Position numbers and translations under genes: made by a program. This document shows positions 43,811-52,549 of a DNA stretch of 64,000 nt, piece after piece. The DNA comes from Flavobacterium sp. GTDB lineage: Bacteria; Bacteroidota; Bacteroidia; Flavobacteriales; Flavobacteriaceae. The number at the start of each line of letters is the position of its first letter. Position 1 is the stretch's first letter. The notes beneath the pieces are model-generated. The model saw only the letters and a list, made by a program, of their open reading frames with translations. It did no database searches and was not told the origin of the DNA. The stretch is taken from contig JADBYA010000030.1 of NCBI GenBank assembly GCA_020403245.1, forward strand, positions 124,001 through 188,000, written 5' to 3'.

Positions 43811-43828
43811 AAAAAACTTAATTCCTTA

Positions 43829-44608
43829 ATGTTAAAAATAATAAAATCATATTTAAACTTCCTCTGGAACTCCAAAAACGAACACGGAGTACATTCGCCG
43901 TTTGTGTTTAATTTAGTGACCAAATGTTTTTATGATAAGAAAAAATACCCTGAATATACTGTTCTAAAAAACTACCGGAAATCCCTTCTAGCAGATAAAA
44001 ACTTAATTGAAGTAACTGATTTTGGTTCCGGTTCCAAGGTTTTTAAAAGCAACATAAGACAAATTGCCAAAATTGCCAAAACCGCAGGCATTTCTTCGAA
44101 ACGAGCCGAATTATTATTCAGAATTACTAACTATTTTCAACCTTCAACCATTCTAGAAATCGGAACTTCATTAGGATTGGCGACAACAGCTTTATCACTT
44201 GGGAATAAAACGTCTAAAATAACTTCACTTGAAGGTTGCCCAAACACGATTAACCAATGTCAATTGCAATTACATAAATTTAACTTCAATAATATTGAAT
44301 GCATAAATACTGAATTTTCAAGTTACTTGAAAAACTTCCAACTTCCAGCTTCCAACTTCCAGCTTATCTACTTTGACGGCAATCATTCTAAACAAGCCAC
44401 TCTTCATTATTTCGAGTTACTATTGCCAACAATAACTAACGAAAGTGTTTGGATATTTGACGATATTCATTGGTCAATCGAAATGGAAGAAGCTTGGAAA
44501 ACAATTCAACAGCACCCGAAAGTTACTGTAACTATTGATACATTTCAATGGGGAATTGTTTTTTTTAGAGTGGAACAAAAGAAAGAACATTTTCTGATTA
44601 GAGTATAA
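43829..44608 (+). CDS. Class I SAM-dependent methyltransferase
   Basis: A 259-residue methyltransferase. SAM motif I is [18 protein letters not shown], followed by [11 protein letters not shown], and [20 protein letters not shown]. The ATG at 43829 is chosen because the duplicated gene start at 43471 begins at the same residue and because the upstream in-frame ATG at 43808 lies in a repeat. Residues about 169-180 ([11 protein letters not shown]) come from a TTCCAACTTCCAGC word repeat at 44333-44365. The substrate is unknown. Confidence 0.87.
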   Translation: MLKIIKSYLNFLWNSKNEHGVHSPFVFNLVTKCFYDKKKYPEYTVLKNYRKSLLADKNLIEVTDFGSGSKVFKSNIRQIAKIAKTAGISSKRAELLFRITNYFQPSTILEIGTSLGLATTALSLGNKTSKITSLEGCPNTINQCQLQLHKFNFNNIECINTEFSSYLKNFQLPASNFQLIYFDGNHSKQATLHYFELLLPTITNESVWIFDDIHWSIEMEEAWKTIQQHPKVTVTIDTFQWGIVFFRVEQKKEHFLIRV

Positions 44609-44681
44609 ACATTGTAACAAAGAACATCAAAATTATACTTATCTTTCGTTCATAAATCTAAAATCATTAATCTTAAATACA

Positions 44682-45380
44682 ATGCCAAAACCATTAATAA
44701 ACATATCAAACCTAAAACGTAATTTCCAACTTGGAGAAGAAACAATTTACGTTCTAAAAGGCATCGATTTACAAATCAACAAAGGCGAATATGTGGCACT
44801 CATGGGACCATCAGGTTCCGGAAAATCTACCTTGATGAATCTTTTGGGTTGTTTAGACACACCAACTTCTGGAAGTTATGTATTGAACGGAAAAGACGTG
44901 AGTCAAATGCATGACGATGATTTAGCCGAAATTAGGAACAAAGAAATTGGTTTTGTGTTTCAAACTTTCAACTTGTTACCGAGAACAACTGCCTTAGATA
45001 ATGTAGCGCTGCCTATGATTTATGCTGGATATTCTAAAACTGAAAGAAGTGAACGCGCTACAGAAGTATTGACCCAAGTAAACCTCGCCGATCGAATGGA
45101 CCACCAACCCAATCAACTTTCGGGCGGACAACGCCAGCGTGTAGCCATTGCCAGAGCTTTGGTTAACAAACCTTCAATTATTTTAGCCGATGAACCTACC
45201 GGAAATCTTGACAGTAAAACATCCGAAGAAATCATGAACTTATTCAATGATATTCACAAAAATGGTAATACAGTAATTTTGGTAACACACGAAGAAGACA
45301 TTGCCAAATATGCACACCGAATTATTCGCTTGCGTGATGGAATGATTGAAAGTGACACTGAAAATGTAAACCATTTATAA
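44682..45380 (+). CDS. ABC transporter ATP-binding protein, LolD/MacB type
   Basis: A 232-residue ATPase: [20 protein letters not shown] (Walker A), [27 protein letters not shown] (Q-loop), [17 protein letters not shown] (signature) and [13 protein letters not shown] (Walker B). The GCLDTPTSG pattern is typical of the MacB/LolD/FtsE-like group. No permease gene is adjacent, so its partner must be encoded elsewhere. Confidence 0.94.
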   Translation: MPKPLINISNLKRNFQLGEETIYVLKGIDLQINKGEYVALMGPSGSGKSTLMNLLGCLDTPTSGSYVLNGKDVSQMHDDDLAEIRNKEIGFVFQTFNLLPRTTALDNVALPMIYAGYSKTERSERATEVLTQVNLADRMDHQPNQLSGGQRQRVAIARALVNKPSIILADEPTGNLDSKTSEEIMNLFNDIHKNGNTVILVTHEEDIAKYAHRIIRLRDGMIESDTENVNHL

Positions 45381-45384
45381 TTGT

Positions 45385-45428
45385 CTCACCGAGCGTCTAC
45401 CTGTCGGCAGACAGGCAGTCGAAGTGAG
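45385..45428. repeat. Hairpin repeat with nested GC-rich palindrome
   Basis: CTCACCGAGCG on the left can pair with CGAAGTGAG on the right, with CTGTC-GGCA-GACAG nested inside (45411-45424 region). It follows directly after the ABC ATPase stop and may act as a terminator-like structure. Confidence 0.55.
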
Positions 45429-45454
45429 GAGCGAATCGTTCGGGCATTTCAGTA

Positions 45455-45528
45455 GTCCTTGTTCCTGCTGTCCGCTATACTAGCCTGCCTGCCGTCAGGC
45501 ATGGTGCCACTTCCATCAGGGCTAGTTA
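45455..45528. repeat. Dispersed repeat with nested CCTGCC palindrome
   Basis: A GC-richer segment ending in GGTGCCACTTCCATCAGGGC with CCTGCCTGCCGTCAGGCA nested at about 45484-45501. It resembles the 36184-36276 element in layout. No reading frame crosses it. Confidence 0.5.
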
Positions 45529-45605
45529 ATCAGCCATTTGTATTTTTGCTACCTTTGTACAAATTCTGAAATCTAAAATTGTTAATCTTCAATCTAAAAT
45601 TCAAA

Positions 45606-46175
45606 ATGAAAGTATATACTAAAACAGGTGACACAGGAATTACATCACTTTTTGGCGGAACGCGTGTACCCAAACACCATATTCGCATAGAAAGTTACGG
45701 AACCGTTGACGAACTCAATTCACACATTGGGCTAATTCGTGATCAAGAAATCAATGTTTTATATAAAAATGTGTTGATTGAAGTTCAAGACCGACTGTTC
45801 ACGGTTGGTGCTATACTAGCAACACCACCCAAAAAAGAAGTCCTGAAAAATGGACAAAAACGACTGCAAAATTTAGGAATTCTTGAAACCGATATCGAGT
45901 TTTTAGAAAATGAAATAGACAGCATGGAAGATAGTTTACCACCAATGACACATTTTGTGCTTCCAGGCGGACATACAACTGTGTCATATTGTCATATTGC
46001 ACGATGCGTATGCCGAAGAGCGGAACGTTTAGCGGTACATTTGAATGAATTAGAACCAACCGATGAACTCGTAATTAAATACCTAAACCGACTTTCTGAC
46101 TATCTTTTTGTATTGGCACGAAAGTTGTCCCAAGATTTGAACGCAGATGAAGTGAAATGGATTCCGAGGAAGTAA
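45606..46175 (+). CDS. Cob(I)yrinic acid a,c-diamide adenosyltransferase (PduO type)
   Basis: A 189-residue ATP:cob(I)alamin adenosyltransferase. Motifs are MKVYTKTGDTGITSLFGGTR (ATP binding), RIESYGTVDELNSHIG, and RCVCRRAERLAV with LNRLSDYLFVLARKL. It provides adenosylcobalamin. Together with meaB at 55476 this implies a B12-dependent methylmalonyl-CoA mutase in the genome. The ATG at 45606 is preferred because upstream sequence is a word repeat. A TACCTTTG box lies about 50 bp upstream. Confidence 0.94.
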   Translation: MKVYTKTGDTGITSLFGGTRVPKHHIRIESYGTVDELNSHIGLIRDQEINVLYKNVLIEVQDRLFTVGAILATPPKKEVLKNGQKRLQNLGILETDIEFLENEIDSMEDSLPPMTHFVLPGGHTTVSYCHIARCVCRRAERLAVHLNELEPTDELVIKYLNRLSDYLFVLARKLSQDLNADEVKWIPRK

Positions 46176-46236
46176 TGATTTAAGATTGTTGATTAACGAT
46201 TTTAGAATTTTAGAATTAAATATCTACATAAAAATT

Positions 46237-46300
46237 GAAATCAAAAATCAAAAATCAAAAATCACTGTTCTTAAATCAAAAATCAACACGTTCTTAAACA
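46237..46300. repeat. AAATC word repeat
   Basis: Several copies of AAATCAAAAATC lie in the 203-bp gap between the adenosyltransferase gene and the DUF2795 promoter. Nothing else is seen in that gap. Confidence 0.5.
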
Positions 46301-46325
46301 TATTTAAAAATAAATCAAAAAAAAC

Positions 46326-46355
46326 TTGACTTTTTCAGTATAAAATTTATTTTTG
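46326..46355 (+). promoter_or_regulatory. Promoter of DUF2795 gene
   Basis: TTG 46326-46328, 19-nt spacer, TATTTTTG 46348-46355, an exact consensus match, 24 bp before the ATG. Confidence 0.75.
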
Positions 46356-46378
46356 CATAAACTTAAAATCGACAGAAG

Positions 46379-46600
46379 ATGTATTGGACATTAGAATTGG
46401 CATCCTATTTAAGTGATGCGCCTTGGCCAGCTACCAAAGATGAACTTATTGACTATGCTATACGAACTGGTGCTCCACTTGAAGTAGTGGAGAATTTGCA
46501 ATCTATAGAAGACGAAGGTGAAATTTACGAATCGATGGAAGAAATTTGGCCAGATTATCCTACCGATGAAGATTATCTTTGGAATGAGGATGAATATTAA
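46379..46600 (+). CDS. DUF2795 small acidic protein
   Basis: A 73-residue highly acidic protein: MYWTLELASYLSDAPWPATK, DELIDYAIRTGAPLEVVENL and a tail rich in Asp, Glu and Trp. The family is strongly conserved in Bacteroidota, with unknown function. Its own promoter and terminator make it a stand-alone transcript, usually a sign of high expression. Confidence 0.92.
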   Translation: MYWTLELASYLSDAPWPATKDELIDYAIRTGAPLEVVENLQSIEDEGEIYESMEEIWPDYPTDEDYLWNEDEY

Positions 46601-46618
46601 AAAATAAACAACCACAAC

Positions 46619-46650
46619 AGAAAAAAGTCCATTTTGGGCTTTTTTTTTGT
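46619..46650 (+). terminator. Rho-independent terminator
   Basis: AAAAAGTCC-ATTTT-GGGCTTTTT gives a 9-bp stem with one T-G pair and a run of T residues, 20 bp after the DUF2795 stop. Confidence 0.85.
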
Positions 46651-46676
46651 TTAAATTTGCACACTTAAAAAAGGCG

Positions 46677-46740
46677 GGATGATGGATGGCTGATGTTGGA
46701 TAGAAAAGCCAAAACACCCAACATCTGACATCAAACATCA
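46677..46740. repeat. Word-repeat quasi-palindrome upstream of secA
   Basis: GATGGCTGATGTTGG opposes CCAACATCTGACATCAAACA. It lies between a -7-like TAAATTTG (46652-46659) and the secA ATG, so it would be in the secA leader. Confidence 0.6.
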
Positions 46741-46765
46741 AAAAAACAATAAAAACAAACCCATT

Positions 46766-49700
46766 ATGAGTTTCATTAGTAGTATTATCAAAGCTTTTGT
46801 AGGAGACAAATCTCAAAAAGATGTCAAAGCTACTCAACCCTATATCACTAAAATAAAAGCTTTAGAACCCATCTTAGCGGTGCTTTCACATGACGAATTG
46901 AGAGTAAAAACAGTTGAGTTCAAAGAAAAAATAAAACAAGCAAGAGCCAAACAAGATGCTGAAATTGAAACTAAAAAAATAGAAGCAGAAAACACAGCTG
47001 ATATCGATTTAAGAGAAGACATCTACAACGCTATTGATGCTTTAGAAAAAGAAGCTTATGATATTTCAGAAAAAGTATTGAACGAAATTCTTCCCGATGC
47101 TTTTGCCGTAATCAAAGAAACGGCACGTCGTTTTAAAGAAAATACTTCAATTACAGTTAATGCTACTTCAAAAGATAGAGAACTTTCGGCCACGAAAAGC
47201 TACATCACACTTGACGGTGACAAAGCCATCTGGGCAAATCAATGGAATGCTGCCGGAAAAGAAATCACTTGGGACATGATTCACTACGACGTTCAGTTAA
47301 TTGGTGGAATCGTATTGCACGAGGGAAAAATTGCCGAAATGCAAACGGGTGAAGGAAAAACATTGGTAGCTACGCTTCCACTCTACTTAAATGCTTTGAC
47401 TGGTAACGGTGTTCATCTTGTAACCGTGAATGACTATTTGGCAAAACGTGATAGTACTTGGAAAGCCCCACTATTCGAATTCCACGGATTGACTGTAGAT
47501 TGTATCGATAATCATTCGCCAAACTCAGACGCGCGAAGAAAAGCTTATGAAGCGGATATAACTTATGGTACAAACAACGAATTTGGCTTCGATTACTTGC
47601 GTGATAATATGGCCCATTCGCCAGAAGATTTGGTACAAAGAAAACACAACTATGCCATTGTTGATGAAGTCGATTCGGTATTGATAGATGATGCGCGTAC
47701 GCCATTAATCATTTCTGGTCCTGTTCCCGATGGGGACCGACATGAATTCAATGAATTAAAACCAAAAATTGAAAACCTTTATAACCTTCAACGTCAATTG
47801 GCAAACGGATTTTTAACCGAAGCCAAACGATTAATCAAAGAAGGCAATACTAAAGATGGAGGATTCCAATTGTTGAGAGCGTATCGTTCGTTACCAAAAA
47901 ACAAAGCGTTAATCAAGTTTTTGAGTGAAGAAGGCATCAAAGCACTTTTACAAAAAACAGAAAACGAGTACATGCAGGACAACAACCGCAAAATGCCCGA
48001 AGTGGATGAAGCCATGTATTTTGTTATTGAAGAAAAAAACAATCAGGTGGAATTGACTGATAACGGAATTAAATTTCTTTCCAAAGATACTGACGAAAGT
48101 TTCTTCGTTCTTCCAGATATTGGAACTGAAATTGCCAACATCGAAAAACAAAATTTAGAAAAAGATAAAGAAGCGGAAGCCAAAGAAAAATTATTCCAAG
48201 ATTTCGGAATCAAATCCGAAAGAATTCACACACTTACGCAGTTATTAAAAGCATATACTTTATTTGAAAAAGATGTTGAATATGTAATCATGGACAATAA
48301 AATTTTGATTGTCGATGAGCAAACGGGACGTATTATGGATGGCCGACGTTATTCTGACGGATTGCATCAAGCCATTGAAGCCAAAGAACAAGTTACTATT
48401 GAAGCCGCAACGCAAACTTTTGCTACAATTACTTTGCAAAATTATTTCCGTATGTATAGCAAATTAGCGGGTATGACCGGAACAGCGGTTACAGAAGCTG
48501 GCGAACTTTGGCAAATCTATAAATTGGATGTAGTTGAAATTCCTACCAATAGAGGAATGTCAAGAATTGATAAAGAAGATTTAATTTATCGTTCGGTTCG
48601 TGAAAAATTCAATGCTGTAATTGAAGATGTTACCCAATTATCACAAGCTGGAAGGCCAGTTTTAATTGGAACAACCTCAGTAGAAATATCAGAATTATTG
48701 AGCCGAATGTTGAAAATACGTGGAGTAAACCATAATGTATTGAATGCAAAAATGCACAAACAAGAAGCGCAAATTGTAGAAGAAGCAGGTAAATCGGGAG
48801 TTGTAACTATTGCAACGAACATGGCGGGTCGTGGAACCGATATTAAATTATCACCCGAAGTAAAGGCAGCAGGTGGTTTAGCCATCATTGGAACAGAACG
48901 TCACGATTCTCGTCGTGTTGACCGTCAGTTACGTGGTCGTGCTGGTCGTCAAGGTGATCCAGGAAGTTCACAGTTTTATGTGTCTTTGGAAGATAACTTG
49001 ATGCGTCTCTTTGGCTCGGATAGAGTGGCCAAAATTATGGACAGAATGGGATTAAAAGAAGGTGAAGTGATTCAACATTCCATGATGACCAAATCGATTG
49101 AACGTGCTCAGAAAAAGGTGGAAGAAAACAATTTTGGTACACGTAAACGATTGCTTGAATATGATGATGTGATGAATGCACAACGTGAAGTAGTATATAA
49201 ACGTCGTCGTCATGCTTTGCACGGAGAACGTTTGAAACTGGATATTGCCAATATGATGTATGATACTTGCGAATTAATTGTTGGTGAGAACAAAGGAAAA
49301 AGCGATTTCAAAAACTTTGAGTTCGAATTGATTCGTTACTTCTCCATAACTTCCCCTATTTCGGCTAGTGAATTTGACAAATTATCTGAAACGGAAATTA
49401 CGGGCAAAGTGTATAAAGCGGCAATAACATATTATACTGACAAAACCGAGAGAAGTGCACGTGAAGCGTTGCCTATTATTGCAGATGTGTATCAAAAAGA
49501 AGGAAACAAATTTGAGCGTATCATTGTACCATTTTCAGACGGAATTAAAACGTTAAATGTGGTTACCGATTTGAAAAAAGCATACGATACAAATGGAGCA
49601 CAATTGATTGCTGATTTTGAAAAAAATATCACATTAGCCATTGTGGATGAAGCTTGGAAAAAGCATTTGCGCAAAATGGATGAGTTGAAACAATCGGTTC

Positions 49701-50113
49701 AATTGGCAGTTCACGAACAAAAAGATCCATTGCTAATCTATAAATTAGAAGCTTTCAAATTGTTCAGCGGCATGCTTGATGGCGTCAACAAAGAAGTGAT
49801 ATCCTTCTTGTTCAAAGGCGATTTACCGCAACAAAGCAATACTATTCAAGAAGCAAGACAAGTTCGTCAAAAACAAAATTACACTGAAACAAAAGACGAA
49901 ATCGAAAGTAGTGAAAATACGAATCGCCAAGTTGGTCAAGCCGCATCTCAAAGACCACAAGTAACGGAAACCATTGTGAGAGAAACTCCAAAAATTAACC
50001 GTAACGATACCGTGACTATCAAACACGTCATGAGCGGCAAAACCGAAACTATGAAATTCAAAAAAGCCGAAAGCATGTTGGCTAATGGAGAATGGGTTTT
50101 GGTGCATGACTAA
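46766..50113 (+). CDS. secA: Preprotein translocase subunit SecA
   Basis: A 1115-residue SecA ATPase. DEAD motor: MQTGEGKTLVATLPLYLNAL (Walker A), IVDEVDSVLIDDARTPLIISG, GMTGTAVTEAGE and NMAGRGTDIKL, RHDSRRVDRQLRGRAGRQGD. It is longer than the E. coli protein (901) owing to insertions at about 75-170 and 340-420, usual in this phylum. The C-terminal zinc-binding CxCxnCH motif is absent; the protein ends MLANGEWVLVHD. It drives export through SecYEG. Confidence 0.97.
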   Translation: MSFISSIIKAFVGDKSQKDVKATQPYITKIKALEPILAVLSHDELRVKTVEFKEKIKQARAKQDAEIETKKIEAENTADIDLREDIYNAIDALEKEAYDISEKVLNEILPDAFAVIKETARRFKENTSITVNATSKDRELSATKSYITLDGDKAIWANQWNAAGKEITWDMIHYDVQLIGGIVLHEGKIAEMQTGEGKTLVATLPLYLNALTGNGVHLVTVNDYLAKRDSTWKAPLFEFHGLTVDCIDNHSPNSDARRKAYEADITYGTNNEFGFDYLRDNMAHSPEDLVQRKHNYAIVDEVDSVLIDDARTPLIISGPVPDGDRHEFNELKPKIENLYNLQRQLANGFLTEAKRLIKEGNTKDGGFQLLRAYRSLPKNKALIKFLSEEGIKALLQKTENEYMQDNNRKMPEVDEAMYFVIEEKNNQVELTDNGIKFLSKDTDESFFVLPDIGTEIANIEKQNLEKDKEAEAKEKLFQDFGIKSERIHTLTQLLKAYTLFEKDVEYVIMDNKILIVDEQTGRIMDGRRYSDGLHQAIEAKEQVTIEAATQTFATITLQNYFRMYSKLAGMTGTAVTEAGELWQIYKLDVVEIPTNRGMSRIDKEDLIYRSVREKFNAVIEDVTQLSQAGRPVLIGTTSVEISELLSRMLKIRGVNHNVLNAKMHKQEAQIVEEAGKSGVVTIATNMAGRGTDIKLSPEVKAAGGLAIIGTERHDSRRVDRQLRGRAGRQGDPGSSQFYVSLEDNLMRLFGSDRVAKIMDRMGLKEGEVIQHSMMTKSIERAQKKVEENNFGTRKRLLEYDDVMNAQREVVYKRRRHALHGERLKLDIANMMYDTCELIVGENKGKSDFKNFEFELIRYFSITSPISASEFDKLSETEITGKVYKAAITYYTDKTERSAREALPIIADVYQKEGNKFERIIVPFSDGIKTLNVVTDLKKAYDTNGAQLIADFEKNITLAIVDEAWKKHLRKMDELKQSVQLAVHEQKDPLLIYKLEAFKLFSGMLDGVNKEVISFLFKGDLPQQSNTIQEARQVRQKQNYTETKDEIESSENTNRQVGQAASQRPQVTETIVRETPKINRNDTVTIKHVMSGKTETMKFKKAESMLANGEWVLVHD

Positions 50114-50183
50114 AATAGTACTCAGTTAATAGTATTACATGATAAAAAAATGCAACTTTTAAAATTTAAAAATCAGATAGAAA

Positions 50184-50552
50184 ATGGGAAATTACGTCAA
50201 CAATAATTTAATCAAAGATGAGCATGTTGAATTAGAAACAACGTATCATTGGATTATTTTTTGCAATCTAAGAGCCATTCTAACTTTATTTATTGCACCA
50301 CTAATTGACAAGTACTCTGATGAATTTGTAATTACTAACCGACGTGTCATTGTTAAAACTGGTTTAATTAGTAGAAAAACATTTGAAATGAACCATTCAA
50401 AAATAGAGAGTGTTAATGTTGACCAAGGAATACTAGCAAGAATACTTGGCTATGGCACAATAATAATTGTTGGTTCTGGTGGAACTAGGGAAATATTCCC
50501 TAAGATTAAAAACCCATTGGAATTTAGAAAGAAATTTCAAGAGTTATCGTAA
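50184..50552 (+). CDS. Bacterial PH domain (YdbT-like) membrane protein
   Basis: A 122-residue protein. A hydrophobic stretch (IIFCNLRAILTLFIAPLI) precedes a PH-like beta domain: YSDEFVITNRRVIVKTGLIS, KTFEMNHSKIESVNVDQGIL and GYGTIIIVGSGG. The family is membrane-linked; function unclear. A strong terminator follows. Confidence 0.88.
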   Translation: MGNYVNNNLIKDEHVELETTYHWIIFCNLRAILTLFIAPLIDKYSDEFVITNRRVIVKTGLISRKTFEMNHSKIESVNVDQGILARILGYGTIIIVGSGGTREIFPKIKNPLEFRKKFQELS

Positions 50553-50579
50553 AAACGTTACTACTGAATTAAAGAATAT

Positions 50580-50614
50580 AATCCTCAATAGTGAAAACTG
50601 TTGGGGATTTTTTT
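50580..50614 (+). terminator. Rho-independent terminator
   Basis: AATCCTCAA and TTGGGGATT form a 9-bp stem with one T-G pair, loop of 12 nt, and a T-run, 27 bp after the PH domain gene. Confidence 0.85.
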
Positions 50615-50748
50615 ATATTTTTACGTTTATAAGTATGTGCAATTGGAAGCTGCGGCTATTTATAAGTTACTGGCAATTTTACAAGAAAATTTCGCTAAGT
50701 ATTGACATTTAAATAATTACTATAAAAATAGAATAGAAAATTTATAAT

Positions 50749-51251
50749 ATGTTAGAACCAATAATTGCATTTTCCACTTTTTTTACCTTAAATTTTTTAT
50801 AATCAAATCAGCGAATAAAAAAAGAGAAAAACAATACGAAACCTTAATAGAAAGTTTAAAAGCGGAAACAGAAATTTATGTAGAACAAACCAAAAGTGCA
50901 ACAATGACATTTGGATTAAAAAATCGAGATTTTTTATTTAATCATTGCGATTTATATTTAACAAAAAACGCAATTGTAATTTTAGGATTTACTAAAGATA
51001 GTTTCTTTAAGCAACTTTCCTTGCCGATTATTCTAACAGCAGAAGTTAACGAATTTTCAAATATGTTTCCTTTTGCTTACATTAAAAAAACTAACAAAAT
51101 AAGTTTCTAAAATAATATTGTGAAGATTAATTTTGGAGAAAAAGAAATTACAAAAACTGAAGTTGAACTAAAGTTGATTTCTCTAAATGAAAGTGAGAAA
51201 AATAAAATTAAGCAAATTGCCAAAAAAACTGCTGGTAATAGCCCGTCCTAG
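50749..51251 (+). pseudogene. Decayed hypothetical membrane protein gene
   Basis: Reading from ATG 50749 gives a hydrophobic N terminus (MLEPIIAFSTFFTL) that soon stops; a one-base shift near 50790 opens the frame IIKSANKKREKQYE, ETEIYVEQTKSATMTFGLKN, CDLYLTKNAIVILGFTKDSF to a TAA at 51108. The same frame then continues for 47 codons (VKINFGEKEITKTEVELKLI) to 51251. One frameshift plus one nonsense change therefore explain the pattern. I do not recognise the family. Confidence 0.6.
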
Positions 51252-51418
51252 CAAATTGGATTTTTAGTAATTTTCAAGTTTCGGGATAAAGTTTTTTTAA
51301 TTTGGAGTTCTGTATTTATGAAATTTTAGACTTCTTTAGTCAGCAACCTCAAAATTCTGGTAACGTAATACATGCTTAAAAAAAATCTAAAAAGAAAAGT
51401 TTTTTTATTTCACTATTA

Positions 51419-51440
51419 TGTACATTTTTAAGTACATTTG
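51419..51440 (+). promoter_or_regulatory. TGTACA operator and -7 box of YefM-YoeB
   Basis: TGTACA at 51419-51424 and AGTACA at 51431-51436 have centres 12 bp apart; the second overlaps the -7 box TACATTTG (51433-51440). The E. coli yefM-yoeB operator uses TGTACA-core palindromes, from general knowledge. Confidence 0.65.
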
Positions 51441-51457
51441 TTAAAAAATAAAATCTA

Positions 51458-51706
51458 ATGAAAGCTATAACAATTACAACTTTGAGAAAAGACATGAAAG
51501 AATATTTTGACTACGTCACTAAGTCAATGGAAGTCATAATAGTTCCTAGAAATAAAGAAAATGAAGCGGTTGTAATCATGTCTATTCAAGAATATAATTC
51601 TTTAAAAGAAACTGAATATTTATTATCGACCAAAAATAATTCGAAAAGACTTCAAGAATCTATAGAACAAATTAGTGAAGGAAAAACAATTTCTTATAAT
51701 TTGTAA
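51458..51706 (+). CDS. YefM/Phd-type antitoxin
   Basis: An 82-residue antitoxin. MKAITITTLRKDMKEYFDYV is the DNA-binding Phd/YefM N terminus and VIMSIQEYNSLKETEYLLST is the diagnostic linker. The acidic C terminus wraps the toxin. The toxin gene starts 14 bp downstream. It probably represses its own promoter through the TGTACA sites. Confidence 0.95.
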   Translation: MKAITITTLRKDMKEYFDYVTKSMEVIIVPRNKENEAVVIMSIQEYNSLKETEYLLSTKNNSKRLQESIEQISEGKTISYNL

Positions 51707-51720
51707 TTTCTGATATTTTT

Positions 51721-51999
51721 ATGAATATTGAATTTACAAGTCACGGATGGGAAGATTTTAATTATTGGTTGGAAACTGATGAAGATATTGTTGCTAAAAT
51801 AAAAGAGTTACTAAAATCAATTCGCCAAGAACCTTTCAAAGGAATTGGAAAACCTGAACCATTAAAGTTTGGTTTAAAAGGTTTCTGGTCTCGGAGAATA
51901 ACTGGAGAACATAGATTAGTTTATTCTATAATTGGCACTAAAGGAGTTGATCAAAAATGTATTATAATTCAATGTAGATTTCATTACGGAGATAAATAA
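51721..51999 (+). CDS. YoeB-type mRNA endonuclease toxin
   Basis: A 92-residue Txe/YoeB toxin. GIGKPEPLKFGLKGFWSRRI and EHRLVYSIIG carry the catalytic Glu and Arg, and CRFHYGDK at the C terminus has the catalytic His and the terminal Tyr. It cleaves mRNA on the ribosome in characterised homologues. All catalytic positions appear intact. Confidence 0.95.
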   Translation: MNIEFTSHGWEDFNYWLETDEDIVAKIKELLKSIRQEPFKGIGKPEPLKFGLKGFWSRRITGEHRLVYSIIGTKGVDQKCIIIQCRFHYGDK

Positions 52000-52155
52000 T
52001 AGCCAGCAACCATTAATCGTTTTAAATATTATTCCTTTATTACTAATTGAAGAAAACAAAACGTACAAAAGCCATAACAATTTACAAGTCGTAATAAGTT
52101 ATCTATACTGTGTTACCATTCCTAAACAAATGCGTTATTTGAATATACCAAATAA

Positions 52156-52377
52156 ACTAGCGAAAAAAAGTTTGGTTGCCAAAACAACAATACCAAAGAA
52201 GTCACTTTTGAACCCAACAGAAACAGTTTTAACGTGAATAAAAAACCAACTTTTATTGCTTTGATGGACGAAACCACCAACAAGGAATGGAAATTTTTCA
52301 ACTTTGATGATTTCAATCACTTAGCTATTTTTTACTATTTGTTTGACCAAAGTGTGAAAAAAGAATTGGTTTTATAA
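52156..52377 (+). pseudogene. C-terminal fragment of an unknown gene
   Basis: A 73-codon open frame without a good start reads smoothly as protein (PNRNSFNVNKKPTFIALMDE, TTNKEWKFFNFDDFNHLAIF, DQSVKKELVL). It has no RBS or ATG before the middle. It looks like the remaining 3' end of a larger gene lost when the YefM-YoeB region was rearranged. Family not recognised. Confidence 0.4.
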
Positions 52378-52435
52378 AATAAATATTTTTTATCTTTACT
52401 TCTATCATTCATAAACCAATTTAAAAAATCATATC

Positions 52436-52546
52436 ATGGCAAAAGGAAAAGACGTTCAAAAAGCGGTGAAAAAAGAACCACTGAAGACCGCAAAAGAAAA
52501 AAAAGCTGAAAAACGCGAGAAGAAAAATAGTCCTAAAAGAGACTAG
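52436..52546 (+). CDS. Lysine-rich 36-residue protein
   Basis: MAKGKDVQKAVKKEPLKTAK followed by EKKAEKREKKNSPKRD. Half of the residues are basic or acidic, with many Lys. The N-terminal MAKGKD is typical of small basic proteins seen in Flavobacteria, perhaps nucleic-acid binding. It is too short for most gene finders. Confidence 0.6.
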   Translation: MAKGKDVQKAVKKEPLKTAKEKKAEKREKKNSPKRD

Positions 52547-52549
52547 TTT

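Noticed and set aside
46237..46300. CRISPR array from repeated AAATCAAAAATC words
   Set aside because: Units are short, with no unique spacers of regular length, and no cas gene is present.
47370..47705. Long antisense frame inside secA
   Set aside because: It is a shadow of secA codons, with no independent support.
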